Source: Agathobaculum massiliense (GTDB lineage: Bacteria; Bacillota; Clostridia; Oscillospirales; Butyricicoccaceae). From it: a stretch of DNA of 64,000 bases. The stretch lies in NCBI RefSeq assembly GCF_900291975.1, contig NZ_OMPN01000001.1, positions 2,294,001-2,358,000 of the forward strand, given 5' to 3'. Positions 36,108-43,897 of this stretch are shown here, piece after piece. The notes beneath the pieces were generated by a model. That model searched no databases and was not told where the DNA came from. It was given only the letters and a program-made list of their open reading frames with translations. The position numbers and the translations under genes are program-made. Position 1 is the first letter of the stretch. Each line of letters opens with the position of its first letter.

Positions 36108-37295
36108 TTACTGTGGGGTCCAACGATTATCATAAGAGTCCCAGCATGGAATAAGGAAATCGCAGTTTTCACTAAACCATTCTTGATTCATGGTCTCATC
36201 ACAATGATCATTGGTATGAGCACTATATTTCATTGTACGTCCATCATTACTTGTAACGATTCCGACATGCCCTTCCGGTGTCCCGCTCTGATAATAGATA
36301 ATGCTGCCCGCAATAGCTCGATCAATATCGGTATCTCCCTTTACCCAAAAGACAATGTCGTACTCCTGCATGTAGTCAGACAAACCATAATATGTGGAGC
36401 GAGAACCACCGGTATTTATCCAAGGAATAGTATATCTCTTCCATATGTTATCTTCTGACAATCCACCCTCATAATAGCACTGAGAAACAAAATTTGCACA
36501 ATCTTCGGACGTGTAATAATTATAATCGGGATTACGAGGGAAGTTGGCAGGATCTTGTGCATAATCACGGGCTGCTACACGATCCAATTCTTGCGCACGG
36601 GATGATCCAGATGCCTTTGTTCCGTTGTTTACAAGGCGTATAACGGTGTTATAGGCTTTTTCATACACTTCAGAATCTGTCTCTAATTCAAAAGCGTCAA
36701 TAGGCTTATCAGTAAATTCCTGTTCTGTGTCAGCAATTCCGTTATTCAACGTTGTTACATTGTCATTTGTGATAAAGTTATAATCACGATACATTATGCT
36801 GGAATTCGCTAAAAGTTGATCAACAGATACAGACTGCTTTGCATTTATGAGTGATGGTTGAATTGAAAATGCAATATTGAATGTCGCTTCATTAGAAATT
36901 GTTTTGTTGATATGATTCCGATTTAATTCATTTTTCCACATTTCAAGATAATCGGTTGCTTCACTGATTTGAGCTTCATCTGTCAAATCTTCAATTGCCC
37001 CCTCAATTCCTTGAATGTATGGAGAATCTTCCGGAGTAGATGCTTTTATTATGGTATCATATTCGACACGAGCAATAACATTTACTTTATTTGATGCATA
37101 TTCGATGCTTTCAATTTGCGTAGACAGATTGGAAACATCATAATAATCTTCACGGTATTCCTTAACCGTGTCTTCAGCAAGAGTTACGGCTCCATCTGCT
37201 ACAACCGTATCTAAAGAATTATATGAGGCAGATGCACATACTGCACATACACTACAGGCTAAAAATGCTGTAATCAATAGTTTACTCTTTTTCAT
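36108..37295 (-). CDS. Secreted amidase_6-type cysteine hydrolase
   Basis: A 395-residue protein. GGAGGAG lies just before the ATG. A signal peptide (LLITAFLACSVCAVCASA) is followed by about 240 residues of uncharacterised sequence and a C-terminal putative amidase domain. The domain begins ARDYAQDPANFPRNPDYNYY, with the likely nucleophile in SEDCANFVSQCYYEGG, the His in TPEGHVGIVTS, and YSAHTND. Amidase_6 proteins resemble NlpC/P60 and are presumed to act on wall peptides or other amides. It lies upstream of the stalk protein in the same direction. AT-rich codon use separates both from the conjugation operon. Confidence 0.8.
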   Translation of the reverse strand: MKKSKLLITAFLACSVCAVCASASYNSLDTVVADGAVTLAEDTVKEYREDYYDVSNLSTQIESIEYASNKVNVIARVEYDTIIKASTPEDSPYIQGIEGAIEDLTDEAQISEATDYLEMWKNELNRNHINKTISNEATFNIAFSIQPSLINAKQSVSVDQLLANSSIMYRDYNFITNDNVTTLNNGIADTEQEFTDKPIDAFELETDSEVYEKAYNTVIRLVNNGTKASGSSRAQELDRVAARDYAQDPANFPRNPDYNYYTSEDCANFVSQCYYEGGLSEDNIWKRYTIPWINTGGSRSTYYGLSDYMQEYDIVFWVKGDTDIDRAIAGSIIYYQSGTPEGHVGIVTSNDGRTMKYSAHTNDHCDETMNQEWFSENCDFLIPCWDSYDNRWTPQ

Positions 37296-37551
37296 TTTTC
37301 TCCTCCAGTTCTTTAAAACAGTTTCGGGATCTTACGACAACATCATAGTATTATATCGTAACGAATTCAATTAGAATTTTAAACAGGAAAAATTTATATT
37401 CTTGTGGAATTAACTTGTAACATAAAGAACATTTTTTTCGTACAAACGCATATTTGATTTTCACTAAATTTCTGATTACCTTTTCATAAGCTGGCATTTG
37501 CCAGCATGAAAATGCAACAAAAAGTAGTAAATGAGTAGTACAACCACCGAT
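37296..37551. other. AT-rich intergenic region
   Basis: No gene is visible. It contains the promoter region of the minus-strand amidase gene and the approach to an integrase relic; AGCTGGCATTTGCCAGCAT near 37490 is a short palindrome. Confidence 0.3.
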
Positions 37552-37671
37552 TTAAGAAGCAAGAGCCAGTCTTTCAAGTTCCGCTTTCGCTGAATTGAAA
37601 GTACCGTGTGCATAGTACCCTAATGTCATGGTAATGCTTGAATGTCCCATGATGTATTGCAAGGCTGGCTT
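37552..37671 (-). pseudogene. C-terminal fragment of a second Tn916-type integrase
   Basis: The minus strand reads ALQYIMGHSSITMTLGYYAH followed by GTFNSAKAELERLALAS and a stop, i.e. the last His and the nucleophilic Tyr of the catalytic domain. An in-frame TGA closes it at about 37672. It differs in sequence from the relic at 4101-4712, so it derives from another element. Confidence 0.8.
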
Positions 37672-37753
37672 TCATGGGCTGTATGCAGCAAAAGATGGTA
37701 CTGTGATCAATTCGGATCCATGAATGAGCCATTAAAGCTGCGACTGTAGAAGG

Positions 37754-37804
37754 AAATCCCGACTGGTGTCGTGGGAAACCGGCATCAGTCGGGGGTAATT
37801 CATT
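37754..37804. repeat. Dispersed hairpin repeat, copy 2
   Basis: It begins AAATCCCGACTGGTGTCG and ends CAGTCGGGGGTAATTCAT; CCCGACTGGTG pairs with CATCAGTCGGG. Like copy 1 it lies at the 3' side of a minus-strand gene, and here it overlaps the stop of the next gene. Confidence 0.55.
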
Positions 37805-38930
37805 GAATAATTATCTGCATGGTTGTGGGAGTTACAGATTTGTTGCCTGAAAAGTCTTTTAATACTTCGTTTATATCAAAAAGTTTTTTCAATTCTTGTG
37901 TTTGTATATTATATGAAAATACACCCTGCGTTCCATCCTGCAGTTGAAGATTTGCAAAGATGGTCTGTTGATCGGGACTAACAACAAATGAATAATAGGT
38001 TGCCACTCCGGGGATTTGAATTTCACTGGTGGTTTTATCGGTGATATTTAGCATCATAAGTTTTGCCTGCTGGTCAAGGACGCTTTCACGACCAATGAAA
38101 AGAAGTATGTCATCATTTAGGCGGGAAACATTCGATACTTCAAGATTATTTGCTGTCTCCCATACTTCGGAGCTGTCGGCATCTGCACCATAGTTGTCAA
38201 ATAGCGATGAATATGGCGTATCCGAGAAAGTATATATCACTGACTGCAGGCTGAAATCCGATGTATCGACAGACGAAATAAAAAATGGACATGGGGTTAT
38301 TTTTCCGTTTTCTTGATTTACGTCCATGCGTCGCCGAGCAAAGTCAGAATACCAAGTCGTAATAATCTCACCAGTATTGTGATCGATTGAAAAGTCGAGA
38401 TAAACTGAATCTGTATTATTAGAGAAAATTGGTTGTATCTCACCTGTTGTTGGGTCTATCTTCGCCAGCTGGACGACACCATTGCTTTCTTTTCCGCCCA
38501 CAATTCCATACAGCGCATTGTTATACCAATCCAGTTCATTGAATACATGGTGATAATTAGTTATGTCATTGATTTTCCCTGTTTTGATGTCGTAGACCTG
38601 CAGCTTGTCACCGGCAGAAGCATCTGAGGGATCACCCCAGACTGAATAATATACTTTTGCATTTTTATAATCCACGACGCCTACAGGATATTCACAGGCA
38701 CCAACATACGTGTATATCTCTTTGAGTTTGTTTGTCTTGAGATCATACAAATAAAACGATGTTGTGCGCTGCTCGTTGAAGTTCGTCGCCTCGGAATTTA
38801 GACTCGTATAGGTTAATGAAAGATAAGCGTAGTCGGACTCATCCATAATTGACTTATCATTTGTTTGTATTTCTGACGAAGTCGTAGCGCCTAAAGAAAG
38901 CATAAGCAGCCAGACAATAATTTTTTTCAT
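37800..38930 (-). CDS. Secreted beta-propeller-like protein
   Basis: A 376-residue protein. The ATG at 38930 follows GAAGGT; an upstream in-frame start at 38966 lies inside a palindrome and is not preferred. A short signal peptide (IIVWLLMLSLGATTSS) is followed by repeats of about 45 residues with the pattern YDLKTNKLKEI, YDIKTGKINDI, IDPTTGEIQPI, NTGEIITT and YNIQTQELKKL, as in TolB/WD40-like propellers. No enzymatic residues are evident, so it may be a periplasm-facing binding or scaffold protein. Its 3' end runs into a hairpin repeat copy, and its promoter region is shared with the divergent helicase gene. Confidence 0.65.
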   Translation of the reverse strand: MKKIIVWLLMLSLGATTSSEIQTNDKSIMDESDYAYLSLTYTSLNSEATNFNEQRTTSFYLYDLKTNKLKEIYTYVGACEYPVGVVDYKNAKVYYSVWGDPSDASAGDKLQVYDIKTGKINDITNYHHVFNELDWYNNALYGIVGGKESNGVVQLAKIDPTTGEIQPIFSNNTDSVYLDFSIDHNTGEIITTWYSDFARRRMDVNQENGKITPCPFFISSVDTSDFSLQSVIYTFSDTPYSSLFDNYGADADSSEVWETANNLEVSNVSRLNDDILLFIGRESVLDQQAKLMMLNITDKTTSEIQIPGVATYYSFVVSPDQQTIFANLQLQDGTQGVFSYNIQTQELKKLFDINEVLKDFSGNKSVTPTTMQIIIQ

Positions 38931-38950
38931 GATGATACCTTCTTGATATA

Positions 38951-38985
38951 CAGTAAGACCTATCATGTTTTGATAGGTCTTACTG
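38951..38985. repeat. Perfect 15-base palindrome in a divergent promoter region
   Basis: CAGTAAGACCTATCA (38951-38965) pairs exactly with TGATAGGTCTTACTG (38971-38985) around TGTTT. It sits between the divergent propeller and helicase genes; it could be an operator or a leader hairpin. Confidence 0.6.
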
Positions 38986-39064
38986 TTAAAAGATAAATTG
39001 ATTTACTGATACAAAACCTTATACGAGATACCTAAATTTAAAATGCTGTAGGGGGTATCTCTTT

Positions 39065-40336
39065 ATGAAAATGAATGATAGTTGGAAGCCGGTTATAAAA
39101 AGTCTTGGGATCGAGCATTTAAGACGACATCAGATTTTGCCCATCCAGTCGGTTTTAAACGGGTATGATACGATGGTTATGGCTGCTACCGGGTCTGGTA
39201 AATCAAATATGTTTTGTATTCCTGCATTGCTGCATCGTACAAAACTGACGCTGGTGATTGAGCCGACCTTATCGCTGCTGTATAGTCAGGTACACGAGCT
39301 GCAAGTTTGCGGTGTTGCAGCGGATTACATCGATCATTACCGTACAAAAAAGGAGACCGAAGCGATCCTGCACAAAGTGCGGAAGGCGAAGCTGACGTTT
39401 TTGTATGTCACACCGGAGCGGCTGCAAAGTGAGAAGTTTCAGCAAGCGATTCGGCAAACAGGGCTGTATATGCTGGTTGTGGATGAGTGTCACTGCGTAA
39501 CGGAGTGGGGATATTCTTTCCGGGAGAGCTATCTACAAATAGGAACCTTTATTGATTGCTTACCGGAACGTCCTGTGATATTTGCCTGCTCCGCCACGAT
39601 ATTGGAGGACAGGGAAAAGGAAATTGCCAAGTTGCTTCATATGAGACAACCTCAGCTATTTCAAAGCGATTTGAAGCGGAAGAATTTGATTCTATTAAAA
39701 AAAGACGTGACAAGCGAAAAGCGTTCGTTGGATGGACGTTTGGCGGATCGCTTTCAAGCGTTGGAGCGGTGCATAAGGAAATATCATGGGACAGGTTCCG
39801 TGTTGATTTACGCGCTGACAACGGGGTGTGTGGACGCAATCTATAATGCTTTATCGGAACGATATCCGGGACAGGTGAGCCGCTTTCATGCGAAGATGAA
39901 ATCAGACAAGCTCCGTCATCGTATGGAACTCGACTTCCTGCAGGGAAAAACAAAAATCATGGTAGCGACATCGGCGTTCGGCATGGGCATTGATGTACCG
40001 AATGTGGAACTTATCATTCATTTTAATATGCCGATCAGCATGACGGATTATATTCAGCAGATCGGCCGAGCGGGACGGAATGGCCAAAAGGCGCATTGCG
40101 TCTTATTTTTTGACCAAAATGGCGATGACGAAAAAATAGCAATTGTCTTTCAGAAAAAAGCGAAGACGGATTCGCCGATGGCAGGGAAACTGCTCAAAGC
40201 AAACGCGCAGGAAATGCGCCGATTTGCAGGCAGTGAAGATTGTATGGTACGCGAAATCCTACGGTTTCAGGGACAACAGGAAGTGAAAAACTGCAAATGC
40301 TGCACCAATTGCGCGAAAAAGAGAAGGGGGGAATGA
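39065..40336 (+). CDS. RecQ-like ATP-dependent DNA helicase, minimal form
   Basis: A 423-residue superfamily 2 helicase. Motif I is MAATGSGKSNMF, motif II VVDECHCV (DECH, RecQ-like), with the RecQ-specific EWGYSFRESYLQIG loop, motif III SATILED and motif VI QQIGRAGRNGQ. A C-terminal Cys cluster (EDCMVREILRFQG ... NCKCCTNCAKK) would bind zinc as in RecQ. RQC winged-helix and HRDC domains are absent, so it is shorter than chromosomal RecQ (about 600 residues). GGGGG lies before the ATG. The stop overlaps the next start (ATGA), so it is co-translated with the Rep-like protein, suggesting that the helicase serves that protein. Confidence 0.85.
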   Translation: MKMNDSWKPVIKSLGIEHLRRHQILPIQSVLNGYDTMVMAATGSGKSNMFCIPALLHRTKLTLVIEPTLSLLYSQVHELQVCGVAADYIDHYRTKKETEAILHKVRKAKLTFLYVTPERLQSEKFQQAIRQTGLYMLVVDECHCVTEWGYSFRESYLQIGTFIDCLPERPVIFACSATILEDREKEIAKLLHMRQPQLFQSDLKRKNLILLKKDVTSEKRSLDGRLADRFQALERCIRKYHGTGSVLIYALTTGCVDAIYNALSERYPGQVSRFHAKMKSDKLRHRMELDFLQGKTKIMVATSAFGMGIDVPNVELIIHFNMPISMTDYIQQIGRAGRNGQKAHCVLFFDQNGDDEKIAIVFQKKAKTDSPMAGKLLKANAQEMRRFAGSEDCMVREILRFQGQQEVKNCKCCTNCAKKRRGE

Positions 40337-41325
40337 ATGTGAAATCACAATATGGGATTCATACCTTTTCCATCATGGCGAAAAGCAGTTATCACGAGAT
40401 TCAGGAACTGTGGGAGGAAAACTGCTGTCAAGTCATGAACAGAGATCCGTATTTTCTGAATACTACCCTGCAAATAACAGAATACAAGGAACGCGGCGTC
40501 GAAATCGTACTGAACCAGTCGCTGACACATCCTTCATGGATCACGGTGATTGTCAATCCGTCGTCCCTTCTGGCAGGTAAGTATTGTCCGACCGCGCTTT
40601 TTATTGGGGAGAAAACGCAGATTAATGCCGTATCAAAGGTCTTGCAGAAGACTTTAGCGAAAATAGGCATCGAACAAAAGAAATTCATTTTGTCGCGGGT
40701 GGATTTGACCTGCAACCAGTATTATGAAAGCAAACGGGAGCTGCTAAACCAGTTGTATATTTGGAAGAAAACACGGCTGCCGTCTCGATACGAGGTAAGC
40801 CCGTTTGGGAAAGGGAAGGGCAGTGCGAAGCAATACAGGGAAGTGAATGAACACGCTTGGACGATTGAATCCAAAAGCTGCGCCTTTTCTGTGTATGACA
40901 AAACCTATGAACTGAAGAAGCGTCACAAAATGCAGATCGCAGAGCAAATTTTGCGACTGGAGCTGCGGCTCAAAAGGAAACGCATCCATCGGCTGACAGA
41001 TGCGAAGACTTGGGAAAAGCAATTACAGGTGCTTGCTAAACGACACAACGAGCTGTTCTGCAAATTTCTGCACCGCCTGTATCAGGACTTTCCGGAAGCA
41101 GTAACCATGCAGCAAGCTGAGCAGTGGATTGAAGCATCGGGTTTTCAGAAAAAGGCCAAAAATACAATGCGGAAGCTGATCAAGACAACTCGCCGCTGTA
41201 AATCATTAACTGCGGCACAAAAGAAACTGGAGCTCAGCAATCAAGCGATGGCACGTCTATATAAAAAGTTTCAGAAGCTGAAACTCAACCCGATTGTCCT
41301 TCCCGAGAATGGTAAGCATCATTGA
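40333..41325 (+). CDS. Unknown, replication-initiator-like protein
   Basis: A 330-residue protein. The ATG at 40333 follows GAAGGGGGG and overlaps the helicase stop. No family is firmly recognised. The order of motifs recalls rolling-circle initiators of phage and plasmid type (Rep_trans-like): SRVDLTCNQYYESK in the middle, then FSVYDKTYELKKRHKM and LRLELRLKRKRIHRL. The C-terminal third is helical and very basic (KNTMRKLIKTTRRCKSLTAAQKKLEL). Coupling to a helicase fits a replication or strand-transfer role. This is inference; there is no clear HUH motif and the catalytic Tyr is not assigned. Confidence 0.5.
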   Translation: MNVKSQYGIHTFSIMAKSSYHEIQELWEENCCQVMNRDPYFLNTTLQITEYKERGVEIVLNQSLTHPSWITVIVNPSSLLAGKYCPTALFIGEKTQINAVSKVLQKTLAKIGIEQKKFILSRVDLTCNQYYESKRELLNQLYIWKKTRLPSRYEVSPFGKGKGSAKQYREVNEHAWTIESKSCAFSVYDKTYELKKRHKMQIAEQILRLELRLKRKRIHRLTDAKTWEKQLQVLAKRHNELFCKFLHRLYQDFPEAVTMQQAEQWIEASGFQKKAKNTMRKLIKTTRRCKSLTAAQKKLELSNQAMARLYKKFQKLKLNPIVLPENGKHH

Positions 41326-41366
41326 ATTTTTCAGTGTCAGAAAACCAGTATCCATACAATAAATGA

Positions 41367-41406
41367 TAAAAAGCTGTCAAAAGGTGTACCTTTTGACAGC
41401 TTTTTT
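41367..41406 (+). terminator. Perfect hairpin: terminator and possible recombinase site
   Basis: AAAAAGCTGTCAAAAGGT pairs exactly with ACCTTTTGACAGCTTTTT around GT, with T-tracts. As a terminator it closes the helicase/Rep operon. It also contains two inverted TGTCAAAAGGT half-sites, the form of a serine-resolvase binding site. Confidence 0.7.
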
Positions 41407-41516
41407 GCCTTATCAAGTATATCGCAAAAACAGCCTAAAAGCAATAGTTAATTGCCACAACATTTCCAAATATCGAAAGCGGTGTATATCTGCTGGAAGT
41501 TTTTGCGCACATTCAG

Positions 41517-41531
41517 AAGGTACACCTTTTG
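41517..41531. repeat. Inverted copy of the hairpin core upstream of the recombinase gene
   Basis: AAGGTACACCTTTTG is the exact reverse complement of 41377-41391 within the hairpin. It lies 73 bases before the recombinase start. Confidence 0.5.
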
Positions 41532-41603
41532 AAGGTGAAAGAGCGGATTTGAGGATAAAGCTTCGAAACGATGCGAGCAGGATGAGATGGTATGGAGTGA
41601 CGG

Positions 41604-42200
41604 ATGATGACACACAAAACATTTTATTATGCGCGTATACCGGAAGGGAAACAGAGCTTTTATAGCCAATTGGATGCGTTTCAGCAGCTTGGCGCGCAGG
41701 AGCATGAGGTCTTTATCGACCAGCAATCGGAAAAGAATGCTGGTCAAAACAGCTATCAACTGCTGAAAAAAGTAGCGCTGCGTGAAGGCGACACACTGGT
41801 TATTCCGTCGTTGGATCATTTGAGCGATCACAAGGAAACCGTACAAAAAGAACTCCAGTGGCTGCGGGACAGCGATATTCGCTTGAAAGTGCTCGATATG
41901 CCGACTACTATGGTCGATTTCCCAGAGGATCAGGCGTGGGCCGCCCGTTTGATAAACGACGTGCTCATTGAGACCTTCAACGCGACCGTAGCCCAGGAAT
42001 ACACCGAGCACAAGCAAAAGCAGCGGGAAGGCATCGACGCGGCCAAAGCAAAAGGCATCCGCTTCGGTCGCCCGCCAATCGAAAAGAACCAAAAGTTCTA
42101 CGAGCTCAAGGGCCGCTGGGAGACCGGAGAAATCTCAACCCGGGAAGCCGCAAAGATTTTGGGCGTTTCGCATCAGACGTTTTGGAAGTGGGTTCGGTGA
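41604..42200 (+). CDS. Serine recombinase homologue lacking catalytic residues
   Basis: A 198-residue protein of resolvase/invertase layout: N-terminal fold (KTFYYARIPEGKQSFYSQLDAF ... LREGDTLVIPSLDHLSD), a long E helix (FNATVAQEYTEHKQKQREGIDAAKAKGIRFGRPP) and a C-terminal Hin-type HTH (ISTREAAKILGVSHQTFWKWV). Compared with gamma-delta resolvase, YARVS reads YARIP, so the nucleophilic Ser is Pro. LDRLGR reads LDHLSD, losing both active-site Arg, and the upstream Arg45 region also has no Arg. It should bind DNA without cutting it, perhaps as a repressor of the helicase/Rep operon. The frame is intact, so the losses are not simple decay. Confidence 0.8.
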   Translation: MMTHKTFYYARIPEGKQSFYSQLDAFQQLGAQEHEVFIDQQSEKNAGQNSYQLLKKVALREGDTLVIPSLDHLSDHKETVQKELQWLRDSDIRLKVLDMPTTMVDFPEDQAWAARLINDVLIETFNATVAQEYTEHKQKQREGIDAAKAKGIRFGRPPIEKNQKFYELKGRWETGEISTREAAKILGVSHQTFWKWVR

Positions 42201-42248
42201 GGACACTGACCTTCCTTATATAAAGAGAACAACCAGGAGGAGCGGTAC

Positions 42249-43127
42249 ATGAAGGGAATTGTACTGGCAGGCGGAAGCGGAACGAGATTGTATCCGCTGA
42301 CCATGGTGACGAGCAAGCTGCTGCTGCCGATTTATGACAAGCCAATGATCTATTATCCGCTGTCCACGCTGATGCTGGCGGGTATTCGCGACATTATGAT
42401 CATTTCCACGCCGCAGGACCTGCCGAATTTTGAGCGCTTGCTCGGTAACGGCAGCCGGTACGGCATTTATCTGTCCTATAAAGTGCAGCCTTCGCCGGAC
42501 GGCTTGGCGCAGGCGTTTATTTTAGGTGAAGAATTTATTGCGGGTGATCGCTGCGCGATGATTTTGGGCGACAACATCTTTTACGGCGCCGGCTTGAGTG
42601 CGCATTTAAGGGAAGCGGCGGGCCGAGAGCATGGTGCTACTGTGTTTGGCTATTATGTCGATGATCCAGAACGGTTTGGCGTTGTTGAGTTTAATAAAGA
42701 AGGTCAAGCGGTGTCGATTGAGGAAAAACCCTTGTCACCACACTCCAACTATGCGGTTACTGGTCTATATTTTTATGATGAAAAAGTGTGTGCTTACGCT
42801 AAAATATTGAAACCTTCTTCACGCGGTGAATTGGAGATCACGGATTTAAACCGTATTTATTTAGAAGATAACGCTTTAAATGTTGTAACTCTTGGCCGCG
42901 GCTATGCCTGGCTGGACACCGGCACGGTGGATTCGATGAACGAAGCGACCGACTTTGTCCGCGTGGTAGAAGGCCGCACCGGCATTCAAATCGCTTCCTT
43001 GGAAGAGATCGCATATCGAAACGGCTGGATCACTTGTGAGGAACTAAATGCAGCAGCCAATACATATGGAAAAGCGCCCTATGGCGCCTATCTGCGCAAG
43101 GTGGCCGAAGGAAAGATACAGTATTAA
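42249..43127 (+). CDS. rfbA: Glucose-1-phosphate thymidylyltransferase RfbA
   Basis: A 292-residue protein of normal length that makes dTDP-glucose, the first step of dTDP-L-rhamnose synthesis for cell-surface glycans. The nucleotidyltransferase signature [16 protein letters not shown] and the [16 protein letters not shown] stretch are clear, as are [21 protein letters not shown] and AWLDTGT. AGGAGG precedes the ATG. It is followed by rfbC after 12 bases. Bases about 42640-42900 are more AT-rich than the rest of the gene, which may reflect a recombination patch. Confidence 0.95.
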   Translation: MKGIVLAGGSGTRLYPLTMVTSKLLLPIYDKPMIYYPLSTLMLAGIRDIMIISTPQDLPNFERLLGNGSRYGIYLSYKVQPSPDGLAQAFILGEEFIAGDRCAMILGDNIFYGAGLSAHLREAAGREHGATVFGYYVDDPERFGVVEFNKEGQAVSIEEKPLSPHSNYAVTGLYFYDEKVCAYAKILKPSSRGELEITDLNRIYLEDNALNVVTLGRGYAWLDTGTVDSMNEATDFVRVVEGRTGIQIASLEEIAYRNGWITCEELNAAANTYGKAPYGAYLRKVAEGKIQY

Positions 43128-43139
43128 GGAGTCATCCAC

Positions 43140-43685
43140 ATGAAATTGACAGAAACAAAGCTGGCGGGCGTTGTGATTCTGGAACCGGATGTATTCGGTG
43201 ACCACCGCGGCTTTTTTATGGAGAGCTGGTCCAAGCGGAAAATGGATGAGCTGGGGCTGCACTATGACTTTGTGCAGGACAACCATTCCTCTTCGACCGT
43301 CAAAGGCACCCTTCGCGGCATCCACTTTCAGCGCGGGGACAAGGCGCAGGCCAAGCTGGTACGGTGCACACGCGGCGCGGTGTATGATGTGGCGGTCGAT
43401 TTGCGGCCGTACAGCCCGACCTACAAGCAATGGGTAGGCGTCGAGCTGTCAGCGGAGAACAAGAAGCAGTTTTTGATCCCGCGCGGCTTTGGCCATGGGG
43501 TTGTGACGCTGACCGACGACGTGGAGTTCCTTTATAAAGCGGATAACTATTATGCGCCCGAAGCGGACGGCGGCATCCGGTGGAACGATCCGGAGCTTGC
43601 CATCGATTGGGGTGTGGACGAGCCGGTCTTATCGGATAAAGACGACAAATCGCCATTTTTGTGTGATGCCGTGACCGGATTTTGA
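43140..43685 (+). CDS. rfbC: dTDP-4-dehydrorhamnose 3,5-epimerase RfbC
   Basis: A 181-residue cupin-fold epimerase for the third step of dTDP-L-rhamnose synthesis. Conserved stretches are DHRGFFMESW, FVQDNHSSSTVKGTLRGIHFQ (with the catalytic His) , AVYDVAVDLR, FLIPRGFGHGVVTL and LYKADNYYAPEADGGIRWNDP. GGAG lies ahead of the ATG. It is followed 11 bases later by the start of rfbB, which is cut off; rfbD is absent. The operon therefore cannot complete rhamnose synthesis from this locus. Confidence 0.95.
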   Translation: MKLTETKLAGVVILEPDVFGDHRGFFMESWSKRKMDELGLHYDFVQDNHSSSTVKGTLRGIHFQRGDKAQAKLVRCTRGAVYDVAVDLRPYSPTYKQWVGVELSAENKKQFLIPRGFGHGVVTLTDDVEFLYKADNYYAPEADGGIRWNDPELAIDWGVDEPVLSDKDDKSPFLCDAVTGF

Positions 43686-43696
43686 GGAGGACGGAT

Positions 43697-43858
43697 ATGA
43701 AGCTACTCATAACGGGCGGCGCCGGGTTTATCGGCGGCAATTTCGTCCACTACATGATGAACAAATACCCGGATTATCAGCTTGTCTTACACTGTAAATG
43801 CAGGGACGATTTGCCGATAAAGGGGGCGGCGTCTTTTACAAATAGAAACAAATGTTGA
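43697..43858 (+). pseudogene. rfbB: 5' stub of rfbB (dTDP-glucose 4,6-dehydratase)
   Basis: The first 30 codons read MKLLITGGAGFIGGNFVHYM and on to YQLV, the NAD-binding start of RfbB, with AGGAGG upstream. After about 43786 the sequence no longer matches and runs 23 unrelated codons to a TGA. The full gene has about 340 codons. The break marks the left junction of the AT-rich sugar island. Confidence 0.85.
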
Positions 43859-43897
43859 AAAACACATAAGACATTCTATTAAATCTCTTAAGTTCTC

